Of a DNA stretch of 10,459 nt, positions 1 to 7,591 are shown piece after piece. Position 1 is the first letter of the stretch; each line of letters starts with the position of its first letter. The stretch spans positions 1-10,459 of the forward strand of contig LT642814.1 in assembly GCA_900128585.1 (NCBI GenBank). The letters run 5' to 3'. Position numbers and translations under genes: made by a program. Below the pieces are notes generated by a model. The model saw nothing but the letters and a program-made list of their open reading frames with translations. It did no database searches and was not told where the DNA came from. This stretch comes from Stramenopiles sp. TOSAG23-3. Taxonomy: Eukaryota; Sar.

Positions 1-225
1 CGTCGTGGAGTCCCCCGTGCGCAGCCTCGCGCAGGTCATGGCGATGCAGCCCAGGGCGGAGTAAACTATGAGCATCACGAGTAGCCAGAACACCGCCCTC
101 TCCCACCCCAGAAAGGTCTTCGTCTCCAGCGTCGGGCCGAGCGTGTACAGGCCGATGGAGGAGAGGATTACTATGATCATCCCGAGGACGTACACGGCCG
201 ACTGAGCCCGTACGTGCCGCAGCAT
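1..225 (-). CDS. Partial multi-pass membrane protein (N-terminal 75 residues)
   Basis: This is the start of a gene that runs off the left edge. Read on the minus strand from the ATG at 225, all 75 codons to the edge are open, and the stretch is much richer in G+C than the spacer beside it. Residues 9-29 (SAVYVLGMIIVILSSIG...) and 44-63 (AVFWLLVMLIVYSALGCIAM) are two hydrophobic helices joined by a short polar loop, followed by a basic residue cluster, as in a polytopic membrane protein. The ATG is the first in-frame Met after a stop at 316-318, and its context (AAAATGC) has A at -3. No family can be named from this fragment; receptor-like or small-carrier proteins are possible. A spliced upstream exon cannot be excluded, because the frame stays open from 225 to about 315. 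The gene is divergent from the ABC transporter. Confidence 0.6.
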   Translation of the reverse strand, partial: MLRHVRAQSAVYVLGMIIVILSSIGLYTLGPTLETKTFLGWERAVFWLLVMLIVYSALGCIAMTCARLRTGDSTT

Positions 226-447
226 TTTGAGGGCGAGCGTGTAGGAAGGAAGGAAGAAAGTGACAAAACGGAGTGACGTATGCACAGGATTGGGATATAT
301 GGGGAAATAGACGATTCACATGGAAAGGAGAAAGAAAAACGATAATGAATGGTTCGTCATCTCGTCTTTGAATATATATACATAATAATATATCAAATGA
401 AAGATTCTGAGCAAGAAAACATCGACTCTTCATACATTCTCACTCAA

Positions 448-478
<31 letters not shown>
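448..478. repeat. T-run and (ATT)n microsatellite
   Basis: Ten consecutive T at 448-457 are followed by about seven ATT units. This is a simple-sequence tract within the divergent spacer, and its length is likely to vary between strains. Confidence 0.9.
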
Positions 479-504
479 TATTAATTTTACCAAGAGAAGA
501 AGAA

Positions 505-538
505 GAGAGAAGAGAGAAGAGAGAAGAGAGAAGAGAGA
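505..538. repeat. (GAGAGAA)n heptamer tandem repeat
   Basis: Four perfect copies of the 7-bp unit GAGAGAA (505-532) are followed by a six-base partial copy, and preceded by degenerate AAG/GA sequence from about 492. The plus strand is pure purine over more than 40 bases. Confidence 0.92.
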
Positions 539-901
539 CCAATCCGACTAATAGACTATTATAAATTACACCTCAGCTAAATCACGACGATCGATCACAC
601 TACCTACTCTGTACGGGTACAACAGGTACTAATTATTTTAATAAAAAACAACAAAAGAAGAAGAAGAAGAAAAAACAAAATAAATATAATTAATAATGAT
701 AATATAATAATAATGATTTTGTTTTAATATGAACATTAAAACAAAAAAAATGAAGGCGAAAAAATAAAAAGGGGCCTCCTTGTTCTTTTGGTGATTTGAA
801 ATATAAAAAGTGATAGGTCGAAAAATAGACATTTTTTATGTAATTGATACCCCGATACAAACACTGCTGGGCATTTTGGTAATTTATTTGCCGTTGTGAG
901 T

Positions 902-2956
902 ATGGCGACGCAAACGCGGCGGTACACCGCAATGCTTACGGACTTGGGGGGGAGACTCTGGCGAATTCCTCGGTGGAGGGTGTTGGTATTTTTCTACGGG
1001 TCCGTCTTCGTGGGGGTGACGGCGGTGTCTTTGTCGCACAGAAAACGCGAAAAGTCGAGGGAGACCGCGGGTGCACGTGGGAAGAAGAAAAAGGCGTCTT
1101 CCTCTGACCTTCTGTCTGTCCTTTTGAAACTGGCGCCGATCATTTTTCCTTCCTATACCTGCAAGGCGGCGCAGCAGCTATGCGTCTACACCCTGCTCTT
1201 GTTTTTCCGAGTCTTCTCGTACTCTTGGCTGGCGGACATAGGCTCTGCGGCAATAAAGTGCCTGGTTAATATGGACTGGGACGGTCTGTTCTTTGCCCAA
1301 AGTCGGTTCATGTCCCTCTGCATCCCTGTGTCGGTTATCAACGCTTTCGCACGGTACCAACAGCACCAGCTTGCCATGACCGTCCGGACGCACTTACTAG
1401 ATTTTATCAATGTGAACTTTATCAACGATCACCTGACATTTTACCGAGTCAGTTCATACGGGAAAAATTTGATGTCGACAGTGGACCAAAGAATAACCGT
1501 AGACGTGGAGCAGTTCAGCGAGAAGCTCAGCGAGACGTGGGGGTCCCTCGTTCGCCCCACATTCGAAACTTTTGTCTACTGCTACAACATCGCCAGAAAC
1601 CTTGGGGGGGTCCAACTTTTCTTGTTTTCGGGGTACTTTGCCATTTCTTCGTATTGGTTAAAGACCATTATGCCCAATTTTGGCGCAATCCTTGCCAAGC
1701 AGAAAGACCTGGAAGGGGACTTTCGAAACTGCCACAGTTCAATTATTGAGCATGCTGAAGAAATTGCGCTCTTGAGGGGAAGCTCCAGGGAAAACGAAAT
1801 TGCTGAGCAAACGTTTCGAAAGATTAAACTGGGCCGACAGGATGTGCTAGAGAAAAGGGCAATGATGTCCTTTTTGGACACGACGATAATCAAGCACTTT
1901 GGTGCCCTGGTCTCCTACGAAGTTATGATACCAGCAATGTACCTGGGAAAGGAAGGAGTCAATCTGGATACTGTCGGTGATCGAACACAGTACATGCTGC
2001 AATCGATCCAATACTTTAACACACTCGCTAGTGCTCTAAACGCTATGTACAACAATGCCTATGTTGGGTTCACGGAATTGGCGGGGATGGCGAATAGAGT
2101 AGAGGAATTAGTCACGCAGCTGGGTGTTCGCGGTGGTGCAGATGGGAAGGACACGGTTGCGGACGCGGTTGTTGAGATGGCAAGGCAGGCCCTTGAGGAA
2201 CAAGGTCATGGTTGTAGCAATAGTTTTGCGGCCTCCCCGATGGTTGTTCACAGTCGTACGAACGCTTCTGTCGAGTTTCAACACGCCACGATTATCTCCC
2301 CTGAAGGGCGACTTTTAGTGTTCGACATGAACCTTACGATCCGCAAAGGTGACCACACCATTATTGAGGGAGTTAATGGCAGTGGAAAATCCTCCATTTT
2401 GCGGACCATAGGCGGTTTATGGCCGCTTTGTGCGGGAAAAATTATTATCCCTCCAGCGAAGCAACAAATCCTTTTCATGCCTCAAAAATCTTATGTTTTT
2501 GTTGGGACCCTGCGGGAGCAGTTAATCTATCCAGACACTCCTCACTGCGAACTCTCTGAAGACGACCTGAATCGGCACATTGCTGGGCTTGAAAAATTAT
2601 TAAAGATTGTCGGATTGGATTCAGCGAAGCTTTTGGCAGACAGCAAATCGCTCAGAAACCGTGGAGAATGCACGGGTTGGGACGAGGTGTTTAATTGGGA
2701 TGATGTACTGAGCGGCGGGGAAAGACAGCGGTTGGGCTTTGCCCGTGTGTTCTACCATTGTCCAGATTTTGTGTGTCTAGACGAGGCAACCAGTGCCGTG
2801 TCTCATGACATGGAGGACAAATTATTCAGCATGTGCAAGCAAAGGAACATAACAATGATTTCCATAGCACACCATGCAGAGCTTCGTAAACACCACAAAC
2901 ATATTTTGACCATAAAGGGGGATGAATTGGGAGGCTGGAGCGTCGGAACTGTTTGA
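902..2956 (+). CDS. Peroxisomal ABCD-type half ABC transporter
   Basis: A 684-residue half-transporter (membrane domain then ATPase), the usual length for subfamily D. These proteins dimerise in the peroxisomal membrane and use ATP to import long-chain fatty acyl-CoA or related acids for beta-oxidation. A hydrophobic helix spans residues 27-44, a Lys-rich stretch follows, and further helices lie between about 95 and 390. The ABCD EAA-like motif is at 284-293 (HAEEIALLRG). The ATPase has Walker A GVNGSGKSS at 490-498 followed by GGLWPL, a Q-loop (FMPQKSYVFVGTLREQ), signature LSGGERQ at 603-609, Walker B FVCLDE at 623-628 followed by ATSAVS, and the switch His at 657. All catalytic motifs are intact. 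The start is ATG 902; a GTG two codons upstream is not expected to start a eukaryotic protein. The stop is TGA. The exact substrate is unknown. Lysosomal (ABCD4-like) or plastid homologues are less likely, given the peroxisomal-type signature block. Confidence 0.93.
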   Translation: MATQTRRYTAMLTDLGGRLWRIPRWRVLVFFYGSVFVGVTAVSLSHRKREKSRETAGARGKKKKASSSDLLSVLLKLAPIIFPSYTCKAAQQLCVYTLLLFFRVFSYSWLADIGSAAIKCLVNMDWDGLFFAQSRFMSLCIPVSVINAFARYQQHQLAMTVRTHLLDFINVNFINDHLTFYRVSSYGKNLMSTVDQRITVDVEQFSEKLSETWGSLVRPTFETFVYCYNIARNLGGVQLFLFSGYFAISSYWLKTIMPNFGAILAKQKDLEGDFRNCHSSIIEHAEEIALLRGSSRENEIAEQTFRKIKLGRQDVLEKRAMMSFLDTTIIKHFGALVSYEVMIPAMYLGKEGVNLDTVGDRTQYMLQSIQYFNTLASALNAMYNNAYVGFTELAGMANRVEELVTQLGVRGGADGKDTVADAVVEMARQALEEQGHGCSNSFAASPMVVHSRTNASVEFQHATIISPEGRLLVFDMNLTIRKGDHTIIEGVNGSGKSSILRTIGGLWPLCAGKIIIPPAKQQILFMPQKSYVFVGTLREQLIYPDTPHCELSEDDLNRHIAGLEKLLKIVGLDSAKLLADSKSLRNRGECTGWDEVFNWDDVLSGGERQRLGFARVFYHCPDFVCLDEATSAVSHDMEDKLFSMCKQRNITMISIAHHAELRKHHKHILTIKGDELGGWSVGTV

Positions 2957-3020
2957 CAAGAAAAAGATGGATCAATGAAAAAAAAACAAATTATATAGAG
3001 TATGCTTTAAAACTAAAAAT

Positions 3021-3243
3021 AACAAGAAAATTGGCTGCTGTAGTTGTGTTGTGATTGCCTGGATCCGTACAACTCTTTTGTTGTTGGGGGGGGTAGGTTA
3101 TCAGTGTCTCTGTGGTTGAGTCCAGATTATAGTATGTTTTTAAGTCAAGACTCTAATTATATAATGATATTGTGTGAAATGACTCTGCTCCGTTTTTTTT
3201 TAAATATCATATAACAGCCAAAATAACAGCCAATTTTCTTGTT
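3021..3243. repeat. 17-bp perfect inverted repeat enclosing about 190 bp
   Basis: The arm at 3021-3037 (AACAAGAAAATTGGCTG) is the exact reverse complement of 3227-3243. The enclosed 189 bp is non-coding. The arrangement resembles a small MITE-like element or a long-range hairpin. No target-site duplication is obvious at the edges, so mobile-element status is not established. Confidence 0.7.
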
Positions 3244-3255
3244 TTATAACAGCCA
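3211..3255. repeat. Threefold ATAACAGCCA repeat
   Basis: The decamer ATAACAGCCA occurs at 3211-3220 and 3246-3255, and a nearly identical AATAACAGCCA at 3222-3232 gives a third copy. The last two flank the right arm of the inverted repeat, which itself contains CAGCCA. Confidence 0.8.
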
Positions 3256-3259
3256 TTAA

Positions 3260-3265
3260 TTTATT
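3260..3265 (-). promoter_or_regulatory. Candidate poly(A) signal AATAAA for the minus-strand gene
   Basis: TTTATT on plus reads AATAAA on minus, about 68 bases past the TAA stop of the adenylate-kinase-like gene. The position suits a 3'-end signal, but the region is AT-rich and a chance match is quite possible. Confidence 0.3.
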
Positions 3266-3332
3266 GTTTTTAACTGAAAACAATCGATAAGTATTTTCAA
3301 TGTACGAAAGTAAAAATAATTTTTTAACTATG

Positions 3333-6300
3333 TTACAGACTGTCGAATTGGGTGGGCAAAAGCCTTCGTTGAGGTGATACCCTCTTCTTCTTCTTTGTTG
3401 ACGAACGCGGGGGTGGACTTGGCTTTATCTTAGAACTGCTTTGCTGTCGGTTTGCAAAGACGCCCAGGGAGGACTTACTGTTCCCTTTCCTGAGCCTTAC
3501 CCCAGAGACGTACTTCTTTTCCAGCCCGTACGTGAGTCCAAGATTGTCCAAAAACGAACTTATTTCTTCCGGGTTGGTGGCCCCAGTGGACTGGAATTTG
3601 GGACTAGCAGCGCTGCTTGCCTTCATGGCCGCGCCCTCGTCCATGCCCTTTCCACTTTGAAGGCCATCAAAATCTATGAGATTCTCCCCAAACCCGGTGG
3701 CCAGTTCTAACTGCATTGTATGTCGTTCGTCCTCCAGCATTTTCTCGTACAGAGGCTCGTTCACTTGCGTTCGAGACCTTTTCTGGGGCAGAGGCGTCAA
3801 CGGTGCATTGGGCCAGTCTCTCGAACTCAGTTCGTACGAAAACCCTTCCTTGTAAGAGACTCGGGAGGAATTGCCGTGCCCTCTTGGCTCACCATCGCCA
3901 ATACCAAAGCCTGTTTTCCCCCGCATGCGCTTGCGAAGCTCAAGAATGTTTCCAAAGTCCAATCTCCCAAAAATTGCATGAACTCGTCGCCACGTGGCCG
4001 GGTACGCTTCCGCGTACGGTTCCATAACAGTGTCCGCAAGCTGCGCGAGGCATGCGGCAAACTCGTTCTGGAGCAGCACGCCTCTTCCCTTGTTCACGGA
4101 CGACACCATATTTACATTTCGGGCGTGTTGGTCGAATATTGCCATGCACTCCTCTGGTAGCAAACACAAGTCGCCAATGCGTCGACGGATACGCCTTGCT
4201 TTTGCTTTGTCCTCCCGCAGCAAACCAAAGTCGGCGCACAGGCGACGAAACATTATACGAGATACCCCAGAGTGCTCACAAGCAATCGCCTCAAATGTGG
4301 CGACGCCACGGCTTGCCCGGGCGGCGGTGTTGCCGGCGTTTGTTCTGGAATAGAAATTGAATATGTACTTTATGCCCGGTCGGTACCGTCGGATAATTTT
4401 GGACAGCATGACTCCGTCGTCCCTCCACAACGACTTTTCTTGGTTCTCGGCGACCTCTTGGGCGGCCAGAAAACTCTTCATTTCGTTCGATCCCCCGGAA
4501 ACATCCAGTGCGCTTGTATCCAAGGACACGAACGAGTCCCAGTCCTGTCCGGACGCAGTGTCATCCCATGTGCTGGTCCCGGTGCCCGTGGTCCTATTCG
4601 CTTTCTTGTTTACATACGTTGCTTGCGTTCCAGCGTTTGCAACAACAACACACGGGACGTTGTACCGAGTGTACACGCCCTCTTCGTCGGCCTCGTTTAC
4701 TTCCTCAAAATCTTCGCGCGCTTGCAACGAGTACTCTAGTGCGGCTTCCGTTTCTTTGGCTTTGTCTTTCTCCCGTGCTACCGCGACTGCCTTTGCCGCT
4801 TCTTCCCTGTTCTCCTGCGCCCAGCTTTCTCGAACGTTGTCCATGTACGTCTTAAACTCATCGAAGGAGATGAGACCACTTTGGTCCGTGTCCATCTCCC
4901 GGAACATGTCTAATTCGGCACTGTCGGCCGCGTCCATGGAGCCTTTGTAGCCCCACTCGGCCGCTTTCTTTTCAAAGCCTTTGTGGAACTCCTCCATGGA
5001 CAATTGCCCATCTTGGTCTAAGTCTAACTCGCGAAACATGATTTCGAATTCGTCGGACCTCTTGCTAAATTCGGTTACGGATGCCCGGCGGCGGCGTGCC
5101 GCAATTTCCTTCCGGCGCTTCTTCACCCCAACCCCACCGTGGCTCGTAATGCAATTGTAAAACTCGTCGCTGTTCATGACACTTTTTCCCTTTCCATCCT
5201 TGCGGGGAAAGTCCTCCCGAGCCAAGTGCTCCACCGTATCTGCAGGCTCTATCTGCTCTTGCAGCGCAATGATTTCGTCGGGCAAGGGGTCCGCCTTCCA
5301 GCGACGAATGCGGCCCACAAAATCTTTGACGGGAAAGTCCCGGTCGTACGGCAAAATGTTCATTATCTCTTCCCCCACGGTTGGGGCACTTGCAGCGTTT
5401 ACTAGGGCGGTTATCAAAGCATCGAAGCGGACCTGTCGGTTCAATTCCTTCCGGTTTTCCGCGTCTTTGCGGACGTTCCGGCCCCTCTGAATGGCTTGAA
5501 TCTTTGCGGCCGCCTCTTCTTTTTCCTTTTGGTACTGCCGTTCCTGGCGGCCACGGATCAGGGCTTGAATCTTCGCCGCGGCCTCTTCGTCCGCGGGCGG
5601 TGCGCCCATTACGTCCTTTATGTTCTTCCAGATTGTATCGAACGAATCCATGTTTGGGTCCGATACGCTTACGCGTCGAAACGCAGAAATCTCGTTGCCC
5701 TCGTCGTCCACCGCGCGGTTGTTAAAGACTTCCTCCACATTTTCCATGTTCGACTGGAACGCATCCATGGTGTGTAAAACCTCTGCTTCGGCGTCTTTTG
5801 GGCGCTTCTCCAGGCGTGCGGCGACGTCGCTGTTCTCGGCTGGGCTATAATCTACGTGGTAGAGAATTTTGGTTTCAGGGTCAATTCTGCGCCCCTTGCT
5901 TCGTTCCACAACTTCGTTGTCGTCCAGGTCTAAAACAAGCATTGCGGAGACGGGAACGCCCGAGTCAAATATCGCGTTTGCCTGTTTCTTTGTTCGGGGA
6001 AACCCTGCAACGACGTAACCGTTCGCAATGGCATCGCCTTGTTTTACCCTGTCGATGACCAATTTAATGGTCAAATCTTCTGGCACGGAGCGGTCCGCGT
6101 CAAGCAGCCTTTTTAACTCAAAGCCTTCTTGGGACCCAGACTCTATTTCGCTGGAATACATCGCGTCCAGAGTTAGAGGAAGAATCCCGTATTCTTCTTC
6201 AAAACGTTTTGTGATCATTTTCTTTCCAGACATGGGCGGCCCGACCAGCATAAACTGGGGCTTTGGTTTCTCTTTTCGCTTCAACACGATGCGAGGTTCG

Positions 6301-6608
6301 CCATTCGGCTGCTCCGGCTGTGCCTCGGGCTCGGGCTTAGGGTCGGCCTCGGGCTCGGGCTTAGGGTCAGCCTCGGGCTCGGGCTCAGGGTCAGCCTCGG
6401 GCTCGGGCTCGGGCTCAGGGTCAGCCTCGGGCTCTGGTTCTTCTTCAGTAGCAGCTGTTTCATCTGCCATTTTTTCCGCAGTGTCTGTGCTTTCGTCCGC
6501 TGTGTTTTCTTGGCTATCCTCTGCCTGTGGGAAACTGCTTTCGCCTAAAGTGACTTCGTCTCCTTGCCCCTGTACGACGTCCTCTTCCAATTGTTTGTCG
6601 GCTTCCAT
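3333..6608 (-). CDS. Adenylate-kinase-like / IQ / EF-hand multidomain protein
   Basis: A 1091-residue protein, probably a calcium- and calmodulin-linked nucleotide-binding protein. In order: an acidic N-terminus with EADPEPEP repeats (about 56-100); an adenylate-kinase-like domain (about 117-325) with P-loop GPPMSGKK at 123-130, GFPRT at 202-206 and lid GRRIDPETKILYH at 239-251; two IQ motifs starting at Ile347 and Ile370, 23 residues apart; a helical linker; EF-hand loops at 529-540 (DLDQDGQLSMEE) and 573-584 (DTDQSGLISFDE), both with canonical calcium ligands; a Glu/Ala-rich charged helix; a possible degenerate WW-like patch ending near Trp681; then about 400 unassigned residues and a basic Ser/Pro/Lys tail. 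Several adenylate kinase residues are replaced (T31, R36 and R167 of E. coli Adk correspond to Leu147, Ser152 and Thr280), so catalysis is doubtful. Adenylate kinase plus EF-hand combinations occur in axonemal central-pair proteins, so a flagellar role is plausible but unproven. The start context ACGAAATGG is good; the stop is TAA. Confidence 0.9.
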   Translation of the reverse strand: MEADKQLEEDVVQGQGDEVTLGESSFPQAEDSQENTADESTDTAEKMADETAATEEEPEPEADPEPEPEPEADPEPEPEADPKPEPEADPKPEPEAQPEQPNGEPRIVLKRKEKPKPQFMLVGPPMSGKKMITKRFEEEYGILPLTLDAMYSSEIESGSQEGFELKRLLDADRSVPEDLTIKLVIDRVKQGDAIANGYVVAGFPRTKKQANAIFDSGVPVSAMLVLDLDDNEVVERSKGRRIDPETKILYHVDYSPAENSDVAARLEKRPKDAEAEVLHTMDAFQSNMENVEEVFNNRAVDDEGNEISAFRRVSVSDPNMDSFDTIWKNIKDVMGAPPADEEAAAKIQALIRGRQERQYQKEKEEAAAKIQAIQRGRNVRKDAENRKELNRQVRFDALITALVNAASAPTVGEEIMNILPYDRDFPVKDFVGRIRRWKADPLPDEIIALQEQIEPADTVEHLAREDFPRKDGKGKSVMNSDEFYNCITSHGGVGVKKRRKEIAARRRRASVTEFSKRSDEFEIMFRELDLDQDGQLSMEEFHKGFEKKAAEWGYKGSMDAADSAELDMFREMDTDQSGLISFDEFKTYMDNVRESWAQENREEAAKAVAVAREKDKAKETEAALEYSLQAREDFEEVNEADEEGVYTRYNVPCVVVANAGTQATYVNKKANRTTGTGTSTWDDTASGQDWDSFVSLDTSALDVSGGSNEMKSFLAAQEVAENQEKSLWRDDGVMLSKIIRRYRPGIKYIFNFYSRTNAGNTAARASRGVATFEAIACEHSGVSRIMFRRLCADFGLLREDKAKARRIRRRIGDLCLLPEECMAIFDQHARNVNMVSSVNKGRGVLLQNEFAACLAQLADTVMEPYAEAYPATWRRVHAIFGRLDFGNILELRKRMRGKTGFGIGDGEPRGHGNSSRVSYKEGFSYELSSRDWPNAPLTPLPQKRSRTQVNEPLYEKMLEDERHTMQLELATGFGENLIDFDGLQSGKGMDEGAAMKASSAASPKFQSTGATNPEEISSFLDNLGLTYGLEKKYVSGVRLRKGNSKSSLGVFANRQQSSSKIKPSPPPRSSTKKKKRVSPQRRLLPTQFDSL
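6322..6438 (-). repeat. In-frame 24-bp tandem repeat coding EADPEPEP
   Basis: Repeat starts at 6322, 6346, 6370, 6394 and 6424 give three 24-bp units, one 30-bp unit and a partial unit. Each 24-bp unit encodes eight residues (EADPKPEP or EADPEPEP); the 30-bp unit gains one EP dipeptide. The nearly identical codons suggest recent expansion by slippage or unequal exchange. The protein stretch would be an acidic, extended Pro/Glu linker. Confidence 0.93.
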
Positions 6609-7190
6609 TTCGTAACTAAACTAAATAATTAAAACGTGTTCACAAAACAAAGATGGTAGTTCAAATTCTTGCCGTTTGCGCAGTCGATTGTGTGTTTCAT
6701 CAATTAATTCGAAATCAATCTCTCTCCTTTCAATTTGAATCAATAGAAGGGAGTACATAATCATTATACTGTATACATTTTCCTAAAATTGTTTACAACT
6801 GCCTTCTTCTTCATTTTGTGTTGTCTCTAATATATTCTTCATATTTTTTAATTATCTATCTGCCTTGCTATCAAGCTGTTTGTTAAATTCTTTTGTCCAT
6901 TATTTCATTTCTCATTATTTATCTCATAATAATGGTATTTCTATATATTTCATTTTAATTATTTAAATACCGGTACAGTGTACAGTATTATAATTGTATA
7001 TTTATAATAAAGACTTGTAATCTAAATTTAGACTTATTCGTTACACTTTTTCGTCGCCTCGCGAGGTTGTCCATCCCTACTCCCTACGTACATGCTGCGT
7101 AGATATTATTACCAATTACAACGAATAATAAACGTAATGCAATTCGTTATTATTTTTTTAACCTGAAGAACTGACTCTTCTTTTTTGTTC

Positions 7191-7214
7191 TTGTTGTTGT
7201 TGTTGTTGTTGTTG
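7191..7214. repeat. (TTG)8 microsatellite
   Basis: Eight perfect TTG units in the divergent spacer, preceded by a T-rich stretch and followed by an AAT-rich stretch. Confidence 0.93.
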
Positions 7215-7442
7215 TGTAATAAATGTAATAATAATAAATAATAAAATAATACTAGTCTATAGTAGTGTAATCCCGTTATCTAATACATCCCAATGCTGTG
7301 TCTATCTTATTGTAATAAAATAATTAAAAAATTCTTCTTCTTCTTTTTTTTTTTTTTTTATATTATTAATTTTTTTTTGTTGTATTTTTTTTGAAAGAAG
7401 AGCGCGAAGATGATAGTCTAGTCATGTCACGAAAAATGATAC

Positions 7443-7570
7443 TACTAGAAAAGCTGGCCTAGTTGCTTCTTCCATTTTGAAACATAGTATGCCAAGTACT
7501 TGCACTTACTAGACAAGCCGATCTAGTTGCTTCTTCCATTTTGAAAAATAGTGAGCCAAGTAGTTGCTCT
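7443..7570. repeat. Duplicated 64-bp element upstream of the M20 gene
   Basis: Two adjacent 64-bp copies (7443-7506 and 7507-7570) differ at about nine positions by eye. They share a 24-bp perfect core (7459-7482 and 7523-7546) that includes GTTGCTTCTTCCATTTTGAA. The second copy ends 21 bases before the M20 start codon, so the pair occupies the 5' UTR or core promoter. Retention of the core while the flanks diverged would fit a duplicated regulatory site, but it could also be a recent neutral duplication. Confidence 0.85.
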
Positions 7571-7591
7571 TCGTATAGACTGTTATAAACC

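Larger units (their letters stand above)
226..901. other. AT-rich divergent spacer
   Basis: This is the shared upstream region of the membrane-protein gene and the ABC transporter. It is strongly AT-rich and low in complexity. It contains a T-run plus ATT repeats, a GAGAGAA tract (both listed separately) and (AAG)5 at 655-669. Short open frames cross it on both strands, such as 349-564 on plus and 638-832 on minus. Their translations are runs of Tyr, Phe, Ile, Lys and Glu produced by the microsatellites, so I do not call them genes. No convincing TATA box or tRNA could be singled out in such AT-rich sequence. Confidence 0.75.
2957..3332. other. Convergent 3' spacer
   Basis: This AT-rich region holds the 3' ends of both the ABC transporter and the adenylate-kinase-like gene. 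It contains an inverted repeat and a triplicated 10-mer (listed separately), an eight-G run at 3086-3093, and a short hairpin with 8-bp arms at 3263-3270 and 3277-3284. No open frame of note is present. Confidence 0.75.
6609..7591. other. AT-rich divergent spacer
   Basis: This is the shared upstream region of the adenylate-kinase-like gene and the M20 hydrolase, nearly 1 kb. It is AT-rich with no credible open frame. Visible items are the palindrome TCTAAATTTAGA at 7021-7032; a small GC-richer island around 7051-7102 containing the palindrome CCTCGCGAGG (7057-7066); (TTG)8 at 7191-7214; a 16-T run at 7344-7359; and a duplicated 64-bp element at 7443-7570. A GTTCAAATTC at 6659-6668 resembles a tRNA B-box, but no tRNA fits around it. 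Confidence 0.75.

Noticed and set aside
349-564. 71-codon open frame on plus
   Set aside because: The translation is Tyr, Glu and Arg runs generated by ATT and GAGAGAA repeats; no gene-like composition.
896-901. GTG start two codons before the ABC ATG
   Set aside because: GTG is not a normal start in a eukaryotic nuclear gene; ATG 902 is adequate and gives the family's normal length.
638-932. Three overlapping minus-strand open frames upstream of the ABC gene
   Set aside because: AT-rich low-complexity translations (Phe/Tyr/Ile runs) overlapping the ABC start; no domain and no coding-type composition.
3720-4950. Several plus-strand frames of 100-200 codons
   Set aside because: They lie opposite the long minus-strand frame, have no recognisable motif, and are explained as its shadows.
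6028-6615. 195-codon plus-strand frame rich in Ser/Gly/Ala
   Set aside because: Antisense shadow of the EADPEP repeat and P-loop region; the minus frame has recognisable domains.
6650-6700. Possible tRNA from a B-box-like GTTCAAATTC
   Set aside because: No A-box at the right distance and no cloverleaf stems could be formed around it.
7443-7570. CRISPR-like direct repeats
   Set aside because: Only two adjacent copies without distinct spacers in a eukaryotic context; a plain tandem duplication explains them.
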